Source of the DNA: Bin87 sp026710825
GTDB lineage: Bacteria > Chloroflexota > Dehalococcoidia > Lucifugimonadales > UBA3495
Length of the DNA stretch: 64,000 nt
NCBI GenBank assembly: GCA_965232815.1
Contig: OZ247427.1
Coordinates: 248,001 to 312,000 of the forward strand
Reading direction: 5' to 3'
Shown here: positions 49,469 through 57,975 of the stretch, piece after piece
How the letters are laid out: each line of letters starts with the position of its first letter
Numbering within the stretch: position 1 is the stretch's first letter
Notes under the pieces: model-generated
Databases searched by the model: none
Told to the model about the DNA's origin: nothing
The model's input: only the letters and a program-made list of their open reading frames with translations
Translations under genes and position numbers: made by a program

Positions 49469-51145
49469 CTATCCCACCATGTCGTAGCTGCGGAGCAACT
49501 TGCCGGGCAGTTCGCCGGTACATTCGTTTTCCACGAACGTCACGGTGCCGTTGACGAGGATGTAGCGGATTCCGGTTGGCTTTTGCACCAACCGCTTCTC
49601 TCCGCCGGGGAAGTCGGTCTCGAACTGGGGCTTGTCGTACAGCAGCCCGAGCTCGTCCATGTTGTAAATCATGACGTCGGCATAGTCGCCCACGCGCAAA
49701 GTGCCGCGTCCCTTCATATCAGAGAACCAGGCGGGAAGTGCGCTCATCTTCTGATGGGCCTGCTCCAATGTCATCAATTCGTTATCGCGGATCCAGTGTC
49801 CCAGGAAGTAAACGGGCCACACGCTGTTGACCAGGAACCTGGTGTGCGCGCCGCCATCGGACACCGAGATGTGCACGTAGGGATTGACCAGCCGCTCGGC
49901 GCGAGCGTCGTCGCCCTGTCCACCCGCGGGGTGCGCGAATTCCGTTTCCAGGTCCTCGTCCAGCGCGATGTCGAGGAACGCGTCCAGTGGGTGTTTCCCC
50001 TCGGCCTCGGCGATGTCGGCAATGGACAACCCTTCGTACTGCAGGTTGCGCTCCAGGGCTACCTCCACAACCTGGACTTGCGCCCAGTCGGTCCGGGCGT
50101 GAGGCCGTTCAAGAACGTCGCGTTTCATGCCGTCGCGGATGCCGTCCTCGGATAGCTTGGCGATCCGTTCCTCCTTGGTGCCCACGAGCGGCTGGACCCA
50201 GTTGGGCATGTAGTCGAAAAGGTTGTACTCGGAGAGCTTGAACTCAGCGATGGTCGGCACCGAACCCTGTTGGGCCAGCACGGGCAGGCCCTCCTGCCTC
50301 ACTTCCTCCAGCCAGTCGTAGCCCTCGTCGTCTCCCAGCACCACGTGCAGCGGGCGACCGCTCATGCGGACCATTTCCGCCAGCATATCGCGCTGCGCCG
50401 GCCGGTCATCGGAAATGCCGATGGTCCAACCCAGGTGGCCCACGCCGAACTGCCGCAGGACCTGCGACAGGGCGTAAAACTCCTCTGGCGACGCCACGTG
50501 GCTGGGCAACCAGCTGCCGTCCTCCGGCCTGTCTTCCAGGTTCTTGTCGGCGGACAATCCGAAGGCCCCAGCCGTCATGGAGTCGTACAAAATTTGCTTC
50601 ATCTGGTTCAACTCGGCCTCGGTGACCGAAGTCCGTTCCCGGGCCGGTATCATTCCCAGCACATAACCGCGCAGCGGAGAGAACGGCACCAACGCGCCAA
50701 CGTTGACCCCCAGTCCCTGGCGATCCAGGCTATCCATATATTCGGGGAAGGTTTCCCAGTCCCAGCGCATCCCAAGCCGCATGGACTCCAAGGGTATCGC
50801 CTCGATGCGGTTCATCATGCGCATGTTCAGGTCCCGGTCCTCGGGTCGAGTCGGGGCGAACCCGAATCCGCATTGTCCGACGGTCAGCGACGTCACGCCG
50901 AACCATCCCGACAGGGATGCGTAGGGGTCCCAGTTGAGTTGCGCATCATAGTGGGTATGCAGGTCCACCGCCCCGGGCGCCACGATGCATCCACTCGCGT
51001 CCAACTCTCTGGCGCCACCCGAGTTGATGCGCCCACTGATCATGGCGACCCGCCCATCCTTGATGCCGACGTCAGCCCGGATGCGGGGCAGGCCGGTGCC
51101 GTCGACTACGGTTCCACCGCGAATTACCAAATCAAACTCTGGCAT
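49469..51145 (-). CDS. Amidohydrolase, N-acyl-D-amino-acid deacylase family
   Basis: The 558-residue metal-dependent hydrolase begins with the amidohydrolase composite domain (LVIRGGTVVDGTGLP) and the HTHYDAQ motif at residues 63-69, the first metal ligands. The rest resembles D-aminoacylases (ADLHTHYD..., GxFGLS, SDGGAHTR and the closing DYADVMIYN). D-aminoacylase and dihydropyrimidinase relatives share this order. A GGAGGTGA site precedes the ATG. The exact substrate is not predictable. Confidence 0.88.
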   Translation of the reverse strand: MPEFDLVIRGGTVVDGTGLPRIRADVGIKDGRVAMISGRINSGGARELDASGCIVAPGAVDLHTHYDAQLNWDPYASLSGWFGVTSLTVGQCGFGFAPTRPEDRDLNMRMMNRIEAIPLESMRLGMRWDWETFPEYMDSLDRQGLGVNVGALVPFSPLRGYVLGMIPARERTSVTEAELNQMKQILYDSMTAGAFGLSADKNLEDRPEDGSWLPSHVASPEEFYALSQVLRQFGVGHLGWTIGISDDRPAQRDMLAEMVRMSGRPLHVVLGDDEGYDWLEEVRQEGLPVLAQQGSVPTIAEFKLSEYNLFDYMPNWVQPLVGTKEERIAKLSEDGIRDGMKRDVLERPHARTDWAQVQVVEVALERNLQYEGLSIADIAEAEGKHPLDAFLDIALDEDLETEFAHPAGGQGDDARAERLVNPYVHISVSDGGAHTRFLVNSVWPVYFLGHWIRDNELMTLEQAHQKMSALPAWFSDMKGRGTLRVGDYADVMIYNMDELGLLYDKPQFETDFPGGEKRLVQKPTGIRYILVNGTVTFVENECTGELPGKLLRSYDMVG

Positions 51146-51474
51146 ACAGTCACCTCCAACGGCGATGTGCTACATAGAAAATCAAGTTTCCCGGCGAGTT
51201 TAGCAACTCACATGGCATGAGTGTATTTGTATCGCATCCAAACGTCAATTTGTTTACGGATTTCTCAATCACACGGTAACGTACCTTCAAATTGCCGTTC
51301 TGTTGGATAAACCAGCGCGGTGGTCCTCAATCGACGTGTCGCCGAGCGGCCAGTAGGCCTTGCTGGATGTTAAAATGCGTGGGCTGTCGCTATGTCTATT
51401 GGCGCAGCCGGGCCCGACAGTTTCGCCGCCCAACTACTGGCGAAGGCACCGCACCGTACAAGTATCGGCACCCA

Positions 51475-51648
51475 ATGCTCGTATCCCCGTTCATCCGCGA
51501 CCTGACCAAGGCGGAGTTGCACCTCCATATCGAATGCACATTTGGGCCGGAGTTGATGCTGGACATCGCCCGGCGAAACGGCGTCTCGCTACCTTTTGCC
51601 ACATTGGTTGCCTACCGTACCGCAAACAGGATGCTGATTTCACAATGA
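51475..51648 (+). pseudogene. Adenosine deaminase N-terminal relic 2
   Basis: A 57-codon frame reads SPFIRDLTKAELHLHIE, then FGPELMLDIARRNGVSLPF, which is the start of an adenosine deaminase, and stops after about 60 residues where the family has about 330. The His-x-His pair is intact. Its stop overlaps the ATG of the next gene, so the remnant may serve as an upstream reading frame. Confidence 0.7.
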
Positions 51649-52316
51649 TCCCCCTCATCCTCCTCGTCATCCACATCGGCGCCGGCTCGGTGGCCCTGCT
51701 CACGGCTTTCGTCGCGCTGGTCACCGCCAAGGGCGGCGTAATTCATGTGCGGGCCGGGCGGGTTTACGCCATCGGCATGACGCTGATATTCGTTACTGCC
51801 ATCGCGCTGGCGATCCTGGGAGCATCCATTTTCCTGCTTCTGATCGCGGTGTTCAGCTTCTACCTCGTCTTCGCCGGCTGGCGATTCGCGCGCAACCGCA
51901 GCCGTCGACCTCAGCCCGTGGACTGGATCGCCGCCGCCATCATGGGCCTGACCGGCCTGGGCATGTGGGGTTACGCCGTCGTGCTGGCGCTGTCGGGCGC
52001 CGGCAATTGGGTGACCATGGTGGCATTCGGATTCATCGCCGTCGCGTTGAGCGTGGCCGACGGGTTGTTTTTCTACCAGGGCCTTGCCGGCAAGCGGCGT
52101 CCTGCCCTTCACCTTCGCATCCAGCGCCACCTGACCAACATGATGGCCGGCACGATCTCTACCATAACCGCCGTGATGGTGGTCAACGTGAGCATGAACC
52201 CCGTGTGGGTGCCGTGGCTGCTGCCCACCATCGTTATCACCCCGCTGATCATCTGGTGGAACGTACGCACCGCCCTTCAGGCTAGACGCCGGACCGCGCC
52301 AGCGGACACCGGGTGA
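51645..52316 (+). CDS. DUF2306-like membrane protein
   Basis: The 223-residue protein has about seven hydrophobic helices. The first two segments, LLVIHIGAGSVALLTAFVALV and the HVRAGRVYAIGM loop, match DUF2306-type proteins. Function is unknown. ATG 51645 overlaps the stop of the deaminase relic (ATGA). Confidence 0.72.
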   Translation: MIPLILLVIHIGAGSVALLTAFVALVTAKGGVIHVRAGRVYAIGMTLIFVTAIALAILGASIFLLLIAVFSFYLVFAGWRFARNRSRRPQPVDWIAAAIMGLTGLGMWGYAVVLALSGAGNWVTMVAFGFIAVALSVADGLFFYQGLAGKRRPALHLRIQRHLTNMMAGTISTITAVMVVNVSMNPVWVPWLLPTIVITPLIIWWNVRTALQARRRTAPADTG

Positions 52317-52442
52317 ATCGACACCAATGCTGCGATAAGCGTCAGCAGGAACGTGACGGATTTCGCAAGAGTAACATGGATTGGCGTGCCAACCGGCCTA
52401 TCAGCCGCGCCAGGTTTATGGCGAAGATAGCCCGCGGCGTTA

Positions 52443-52670
52443 TTGGTCCGCCGCGGGCGAGTTCGGCGATTATGTTCGGCAGCAATAGCAGCAGTTATCG
52501 TGGCGGTTATCGCGCTGCCGGGAGCGGCTGAGTATCGTTATGATTCTCCGGTACCGTTGTGGCCTGTACCTGACGCTTCGCACGGCCCCATCGAAATCAC
52601 ACTGGGTATCCTATCCGCCAATAGTGAAATTGGCGTGAATAATTGGTCGATTTTTGTGGAGTTTTCGTGA
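52443..52670 (+). CDS. Possible small secreted protein
   Basis: A 75-codon frame from TTG 52443 has a basic start, a hydrophobic stretch (about residues 11-26) ending in Ala-rich GAAE, and a polar tail, as for a small secreted protein. No family and no ribosome site support it. The surrounding 402-bp gap shows no other feature. Confidence 0.25.
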   Translation: MVRRGRVRRLCSAAIAAVIVAVIALPGAAEYRYDSPVPLWPVPDASHGPIEITLGILSANSEIGVNNWSIFVEFS

Positions 52671-52718
52671 ACATTTGGCCGGCAACAGCAGAAAACCGAC
52701 CGGGCTGCTCGAGCCACG

Positions 52719-53243
52719 TCACTGTTGGACGAACCGCCGGTAGACCTCTTCCTCCGACAGCGCTTCCTGGTGGAACCAGCTATCGTCGATGATCTTGTAA
52801 ACGTTTTCCATGCGCTCCAGGATCTCGTTGGTCAGCAACAGGGCGTCCAGCGGCGACGACGGCATCGCCCCATCCCTTTCCAGCGTCATCACCGTTTCCG
52901 ATATCGCGCGGATCAACTCGATGGTGCCAACGTGGGTTGCGTTGCTGCGAGCGGTGTGCAGGCTGTGGTAGATCGACGACGTTCCGTGGTCCTTCAAGAG
53001 CATCGCCAGCGATTGCTGCTCGTCGTCGATCTGGATGCCCCGTATGGCTGCCGCGTTCACCAGCGACCGTTGCAGGTTCAGCATGTCGGTGCCGTTCTCC
53101 ACTGCCATCCGCGCGAAGGTGTTGACCACCCGTGCGATGTTGTCCGCCCGCTCCAGCCAGCGTCCCAACCAGATCAGGTTGTACACCCTTGAGTCGGTCA
53201 GCCACCGGTCCGGGCTCACGGATATTGATCTCGGTTCCACCAT
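52719..53243 (-). CDS. Alpha-E domain protein (short DUF403 form)
   Basis: The 174-residue helical protein has the alpha-E opening SRVYNLIWLGRWLERADNIARV. Family members are normally about 310 residues, so this copy lacks roughly the C-terminal half while keeping a clean end. It is encoded with a transglutaminase and a circularly permuted ATP-grasp protein, the set predicted by comparative genomics to make or attach a small peptide. The biological product is unknown. Confidence 0.85.
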   Translation of the reverse strand: MVEPRSISVSPDRWLTDSRVYNLIWLGRWLERADNIARVVNTFARMAVENGTDMLNLQRSLVNAAAIRGIQIDDEQQSLAMLLKDHGTSSIYHSLHTARSNATHVGTIELIRAISETVMTLERDGAMPSSPLDALLLTNEILERMENVYKIIDDSWFHQEALSEEEVYRRFVQQ

Positions 53244-53328
53244 AATTCAACCGTACTCCTTGCTTACGTCAGTCCCGGTTATGTCAGTCCTGCATTGGCG
53301 CGAGCCATGCTCCGCCAATTACTCCGAG

Positions 53329-54234
53329 TCAGGAACCGTCCAGCAACGCCAGCGCGTCGTCCACGGATACCGTCTGCCGGTCGAAGAAAACCGCAGCGGT
53401 GGTGAAATTCAACCAGCCCTCGCCCTTGGACACGAACGAACCGGTAACCGGCGGCACCTCGGAGTAGTCCCGCCCCACCGCAAACTTGAGGTAATCGGTG
53501 CCGTTCAACTCGGTCAGTCCTCGCGTGGGATCCGCCGGCAACCACCCCTGCGTGGGATGGAGAAACTCCAGCCACGCGTGCGTCTCGCCCGGCTGGTGGG
53601 TGAGCAGGCCGCTGACGTAGCGCGCCGGGATTCCCTGCGCCCGCAGCATCCCCATTCCCAGGTGCGTCATGTCCTGGCAAACACCGGTCATGGACGACAG
53701 CACGTCTGCCGCCGTGGTGTTCACCGAGGTGTTGCCCCGCTCGTAGCGGATGTTCTGGTGAACCCACCCCACCACCGAGCCCACCGTTTCAAGCAGCGTC
53801 GTAGCGTTGCCGGCCGCCTCCTGGGCGATGATACGAACGCTCTCGGGATCCACCAGGTGCGACGCCGTCAGGAATTCCTGCGCTTCCAAGCCGTAGTTCA
53901 GGGTCGCCCGCGGTGCGTCGTCAACCGCCGGCCCGAATTCGTTGAGGAGTACCAGCCCCGTCGCCACGATGATCAATTCCTGGTGAGGGAACGTCACCCG
54001 TACCCGGTTGACGACGTTCCCCAGGCGGTCGGGGTAGGTTATCCTGCGCCCCGCCGGAAAAGTCGCGACATCGCAACACCCGTCGGCGGGAGTCTGGTAC
54101 CGGTCATCGAAGGGTGACAGGCGCAAAAAATTGTCGTTCTGCACCACGACATCCGAGTACCCGTATCGGGCCACGTAGGCGTAATGCACGGGAACCAACT
54201 CCCGCGCTAACGGACCACCCAGCTCGGTTTGCAT
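53329..54234 (-). CDS. Transglutaminase-like cysteine protease
   Basis: The 301-residue protein has an N-terminal beta domain (1-120) and a transglutaminase-like domain with the triad Cys186 (GVCQDMTHLG), His219 (GETHAWLEF) and Asp235 (WLPADPTRG). In this gene neighbourhood it is thought to process peptides made by the adjacent ATP-grasp enzyme. Its start overlaps the end of that gene by 28 bp, so they are translated together. Confidence 0.9.
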   Translation of the reverse strand: MQTELGGPLARELVPVHYAYVARYGYSDVVVQNDNFLRLSPFDDRYQTPADGCCDVATFPAGRRITYPDRLGNVVNRVRVTFPHQELIIVATGLVLLNEFGPAVDDAPRATLNYGLEAQEFLTASHLVDPESVRIIAQEAAGNATTLLETVGSVVGWVHQNIRYERGNTSVNTTAADVLSSMTGVCQDMTHLGMGMLRAQGIPARYVSGLLTHQPGETHAWLEFLHPTQGWLPADPTRGLTELNGTDYLKFAVGRDYSEVPPVTGSFVSKGEGWLNFTTAAVFFDRQTVSVDDALALLDGS

Positions 54235-55589
54235 GACCCTCCTGATGAGTTGTTGGTCACCCGGCTGTTCGCCTCGGACACGCGAGTCAGCCCGCCCGGG
54301 AAGACGGTGACCTCGCCGTTCCCGTTCTGCACCGCGAACACGCGCAGGTCTACGTAGCGCTCCTCAAACTCGCCATTCAACTCATCAAAAACAAGATGCC
54401 GGGAGAAGTCCAGCGTCTCCTGGGCGATGAACACCTGGGGCTGTTCGATCAACTGCTGCGCCAGGCGGCTTCGGTAGCCTTTGTCCAGGTCGGGCAGGAT
54501 GAACACTCCCAGCCCGCCATAGCCCTGCCGCGTCTTCAGCACCAGGCTGTCCAGGTTCTGCAGTACGTACTCCCGGTTGGCCGGTAAACGCAGATCGTAG
54601 CTCACCGCCTGCTCGAGTATGGCATTCTCCCCCAGGTAGCGCTCGATCATGTCCGGCACCCACAGGAACACCAGTTTGTCGTCGCACGCGCCGGTGCCCA
54701 TGGCGTTGACCAGCACAACTTTATGGTCCAGATATGCATCCGTCAATCCCGGCACGAAAAGCTCCAGGTCCTCCACCCGGCGGTACACCAGGTCAACCTC
54801 GAAGTCCCCGTCCATCGCCCGGCCCCATACCCGTCCGTTGTCCCCGACGTAGAGATCCGACCCCTCCACCAGCGGGATGCCCAGCAGTTCGGAAAGGTAG
54901 CGGTGCTCGAAGAACGCCGACCCGTACTTGCTGTCGGTGAGCAGGACGCAAACGGGATCCGGCGTGTCGCACAGCGAAGCAAACATCTCGTGGTACGCCG
55001 ACCTGATGTCGTAGGGAACGATGTCGTAACCCGCGCTCATCTCGGGCAGCACGTCCATCCCGATTTCCGTGCTTTTCATCTGGTAGCTGATGCCCGACGG
55101 TATGCGCAGGTTGTCCTCCAGGATCACGTACCGGCCCTCGCCCATGTGCACCAGGTCGATGCCGTAGACGTGCACGAATACATCCCGCGCCGGCCGAAAG
55201 TCCTGCAACTCCGGATTGTAGTACTGGCAGGAGTACATCACGTCCGGCGGCACCACCTCCTGCTCACCGCAGTACAGTTCGAGCAGGAACCGGTTGATGG
55301 CTTTGAGCCGTTGGGCGACACCGCGCGATATAACCTCCCAGTCTTGCTCCGGAATCAGCCTGGGGATCCAGTCCGTGGGAACGGTGCGAAACTCCCTGGG
55401 GTCCAGCATGAAGGTGAAAGCGTCCAGCGCGGCCTGCTCCTTGGCGAGGCTCCACCGCCGCTGCAGTTCCTCCACCCCCAGGCTCTCCACGCTGTTCATC
55501 AGGTTCCGGTATACGGGTTTAACGGAACCGTCGGCGGCAAGGCATTCGTTCAGCACGTGCATCGGAGTCGTATCAATCAACATTGGCAT
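54207..55589 (-). CDS. Circularly permuted ATP-grasp protein (DUF404/407 type)
   Basis: The 460-residue protein carries the family start (CLAADGSVKPVYRNLMN), YVILEDNLRIPSGISYQ, a nucleotide-binding loop with LVLKTRQGYGGLGVF, and IAQETLDFSRH near the end. ATP-grasp enzymes join a carboxylate to an amine using ATP; this permuted class is predicted to make short peptides. Met at 55589 or 55583 is the likely start because longer frames run into the regulatory region. The gene opens an operon with the transglutaminase and alpha-E genes. Confidence 0.9.
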   Translation of the reverse strand: MPMLIDTTPMHVLNECLAADGSVKPVYRNLMNSVESLGVEELQRRWSLAKEQAALDAFTFMLDPREFRTVPTDWIPRLIPEQDWEVISRGVAQRLKAINRFLLELYCGEQEVVPPDVMYSCQYYNPELQDFRPARDVFVHVYGIDLVHMGEGRYVILEDNLRIPSGISYQMKSTEIGMDVLPEMSAGYDIVPYDIRSAYHEMFASLCDTPDPVCVLLTDSKYGSAFFEHRYLSELLGIPLVEGSDLYVGDNGRVWGRAMDGDFEVDLVYRRVEDLELFVPGLTDAYLDHKVVLVNAMGTGACDDKLVFLWVPDMIERYLGENAILEQAVSYDLRLPANREYVLQNLDSLVLKTRQGYGGLGVFILPDLDKGYRSRLAQQLIEQPQVFIAQETLDFSRHLVFDELNGEFEERYVDLRVFAVQNGNGEVTVFPGGLTRVSEANSRVTNNSSGGSCKPSWVVR

Positions 55590-55739
55590 CCCATTCCCAG
55601 CGGCGGGGAGCGCGGGGCGCCCCCAAATTACAACGTATCCATCATGCCACAACCTTGTTGCGCGGGAATTAACGATTTGTAACTTTCGGATTTCGGCAGC
55701 GGCGCACGAGGACGAACTGTCATGAGGGGCATGTTGCGA

Positions 55740-55779
55740 CTGTAACAAAAGCGTAACGGGTTCGTAATCGCACGTTAAC
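55740..55779. promoter_or_regulatory. Four 7-bp operator repeats at 11-bp spacing
   Basis: CTGTAAC (55740), GCGTAAC (55751), TCGTAAT (55762) and CGTTAAC (55773) start exactly 11 bp apart, each separated by four bases. This is the geometry of tandem binding by OmpR/PhoB regulators, whose half-site in PhoB is CTGTCAT; a CTGTCAT also occurs at 55717. The block sits between the divergent ATP-grasp operon and the regulator gene, so it may control both. Confidence 0.65.
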
Positions 55780-55845
55780 GCGCCGGCATCATAGTATGTT
55801 GGCAATAACGCACTGAAACCAGCTGCTAATTTGGGTGACAGCAAT

Positions 55846-56550
55846 ATGACTGCGTACGCCAGACCCGCTCCGCTATCGAACGTGCCTGACCCGGCTCGGG
55901 TTCTCCTGCTCGGCCAGGAGTGGGAGAGCATGAACGGCGCGCTGGCTGCCGCCGCCGACACCGGAGCCATCGTACTGATGGGGCCGGCGCATGATTACGA
56001 CGCCCTGTCCGCAGCCGGTATCGATGGCCCAAGCGTGCTGCTGCTGTCTCCCGATCCTGAACTGGACCCGCCACCTCGGGTTGACGATGAAACAGCGCCC
56101 CTGGTGCTGCGTTGCATCGCCGGTGATGACCTGGATGACCCCGATCTATACCAGGACTCCGACGATTTTGTGAGCGTGCCCTGCAATCCCTCAGAACTGA
56201 TCAAGCGAATACTGCGGTTGGCCCAACGCCACCGGGCCGCCAACGCATCTGCGGAACTGATCCGCGTGGGCAGCATCACACTGAACCCGGACACCTACCA
56301 GGTGACCGCCAATGGCAGGCCTGTGGACCTCGCCTGGCTGGAGTTCCAGTTGCTTCTGTTCCTCATGGAAAATGTCGGCAGGGTGTTCACCCGCGACCAG
56401 TTGCTCGCCAACGTCTGGGGCGTGGAAAACATCGGCGGCACGCGCACGGTGGACGTCCACATCCGCCGCCTCCGCTACAAACTGGAAACCGGCAACGTCA
56501 CCTACTTCCGCACCGTGAAAAACGTCGGCTACGGGATGATGGAGCCGTGA
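55846..56550 (+). CDS. OmpR/PhoB-type winged-helix regulator with degenerate receiver
   Basis: The 234-residue protein has a C-terminal OmpR-type DNA-binding domain (about residues 132-234) with LEFQLLLFLMENVGRVFTRDQLLANVWG and TRTVDVHIRRLRYKLE. The N-terminal half fits a receiver in size, but the N-terminal acidic pair and a clear phospho-Asp loop are missing, so it may act without phosphorylation. No kinase is adjacent. It is divergent from the ATP-grasp operon across the tandem repeats and probably binds them. An earlier TTG at 55831 is possible. Confidence 0.85.
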   Translation: MTAYARPAPLSNVPDPARVLLLGQEWESMNGALAAAADTGAIVLMGPAHDYDALSAAGIDGPSVLLLSPDPELDPPPRVDDETAPLVLRCIAGDDLDDPDLYQDSDDFVSVPCNPSELIKRILRLAQRHRAANASAELIRVGSITLNPDTYQVTANGRPVDLAWLEFQLLLFLMENVGRVFTRDQLLANVWGVENIGGTRTVDVHIRRLRYKLETGNVTYFRTVKNVGYGMMEP

Positions 56551-56591
56551 ACCACCGCCTGGATTCATCCGACGACACATTAGCAAAAAGT

Positions 56592-56617
56592 TAGGGGCGA
56601 ATAATCATTCGCCCCTA
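56592..56617. repeat. Dispersed palindrome (TAGGGGCGAAT type)
   Basis: TAGGGGCGAAT (56592-56602) and ATTCGCCCCTA (56607-56617) are inverted arms around a four-base centre, between the convergent regulator and P450 genes. Confidence 0.85.
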
Positions 56618-56645
56618 TGCCGGTCGGATGCGGGTGCAACCCAGG

Positions 56646-57875
56646 CTACCAATTGGCGGGCAGGCTCGTCACACCGCGGATGTTCAGCAGGTTGTGGTAC
56701 TCAAGCTGGTCGGGGTCGCTGGCGAACCTGAGCGGCGGGAACTTGCGGGTCAGCGCGCGGAACGCTTCCTGACCCTCCAGCCGCGCCAGATTCGCGCCCA
56801 AGCAGTGGTGGATGCCCCCGCCGAATGCTACGTGGGGGTTGGGGTAGCGGGTGATGTCCAGGTCCTCGGGATTCTCGAAGGCCATCGGGTCGCGGTTGGC
56901 GGCGTTGATGATGACCATCACCTTTTCGCCCTCACGTATCGTCTGCCCGCCCAGTTCGATGTCCTCCAGCGCGATGCGGGGAGCGCGTTTCACCGGTGAA
57001 TCGTAGCGCAGCAGTTCCTCGGTGGCGCGGACCAGCAGGCCGTCGTCCTCCTTGAGCATGTTCCACTGTTCGGGGTTGCGCATCAGGGCCATCGTGCCGT
57101 TGCCCACCAGGTTGATGGTGGTCTGGTGGCCCGCGATGAGCAGCAGCAGCGTGTTGCCCAGCACTTCCTCGCGACTGAGGTCTCCCTCGCGCTCGCCGAT
57201 CGCCAGCACCGAAAGCAGGTCGTCTGACGGTTCGCTCACGCGCGTCTCAACCAGCGGGTTGACGTAGTCGTTCAGCGTGGTGATGGCCTCGTGGACGCGG
57301 GTGTGGCGGTCGGGAGACTCCTGGTCCAGCGACAGCAACTGCCTCGACAGCGTGCGGATGAACTCGCGGTCCTCGGCCGGCATGCCCAGCCAGTTGGCGA
57401 TCACCAGCACCGGCATGGCGTTGGCGAAGTCTGTGAGCACGTCCATCTCGCCGCTCTCTGGATCAAAGTCCTTGAGCAGGTCCTGGATGATGCTCTGCAC
57501 CATCGCACGGAAGCGGTTGTCGATGTACTTGGGATTGAACACCGGGTGCACGGTTCTGCGCATCCGCAGGTGGTCGGGCCGGTCGCGGCGGATGAACCAG
57601 TTGTTCATGTAGTCCAGGTTGAACTTGTACTTTGAGAAATCCTCTTCCGAAATCGGCGGGCTGGGCGGCTTATCGTCGCGCAGGAACACCTCCGACGAGA
57701 AGTACTCCTGGTGTCGCAGCGCCCACACCACCGCTTCGTATGACGTCACCACCCAGGTGTCGAACTTCTGGTTCCAGTACACCGGGGCTTCTTCGCGCAG
57801 CATGGCGTAGTACGGATAAGGATTCCGCAGGTTCTCCGGCGAGAGCAGCTCGTCGTGAATCCGGTCTTTCAGCAT
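56646..57875 (-). CDS. Cytochrome P450
   Basis: The 409-residue protein has the bacterial P450 layout: the I-helix LLIAGHQTTINL, the EELLR (ExxR) motif, and the haem loop FGGGIHHCLGANLAR with Cys358. It is soluble and needs ferredoxin and reductase partners not present beside it. It resembles CYP107-type and related hydroxylases. ATG 57875 has GAGG seven bases upstream. The substrate is unknown. Confidence 0.93.
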   Translation of the reverse strand: MLKDRIHDELLSPENLRNPYPYYAMLREEAPVYWNQKFDTWVVTSYEAVVWALRHQEYFSSEVFLRDDKPPSPPISEEDFSKYKFNLDYMNNWFIRRDRPDHLRMRRTVHPVFNPKYIDNRFRAMVQSIIQDLLKDFDPESGEMDVLTDFANAMPVLVIANWLGMPAEDREFIRTLSRQLLSLDQESPDRHTRVHEAITTLNDYVNPLVETRVSEPSDDLLSVLAIGEREGDLSREEVLGNTLLLLIAGHQTTINLVGNGTMALMRNPEQWNMLKEDDGLLVRATEELLRYDSPVKRAPRIALEDIELGGQTIREGEKVMVIINAANRDPMAFENPEDLDITRYPNPHVAFGGGIHHCLGANLARLEGQEAFRALTRKFPPLRFASDPDQLEYHNLLNIRGVTSLPANW

Positions 57876-57975
57876 CGTAAAGCCTCGCAGACAACGTTTG
57901 AGTGAAGCCAATTTAGCCGCAACGCCGTTTGGGTGTCAACCGAAATCGCGGTGACAGCGCACGGCTGCTCGCACG

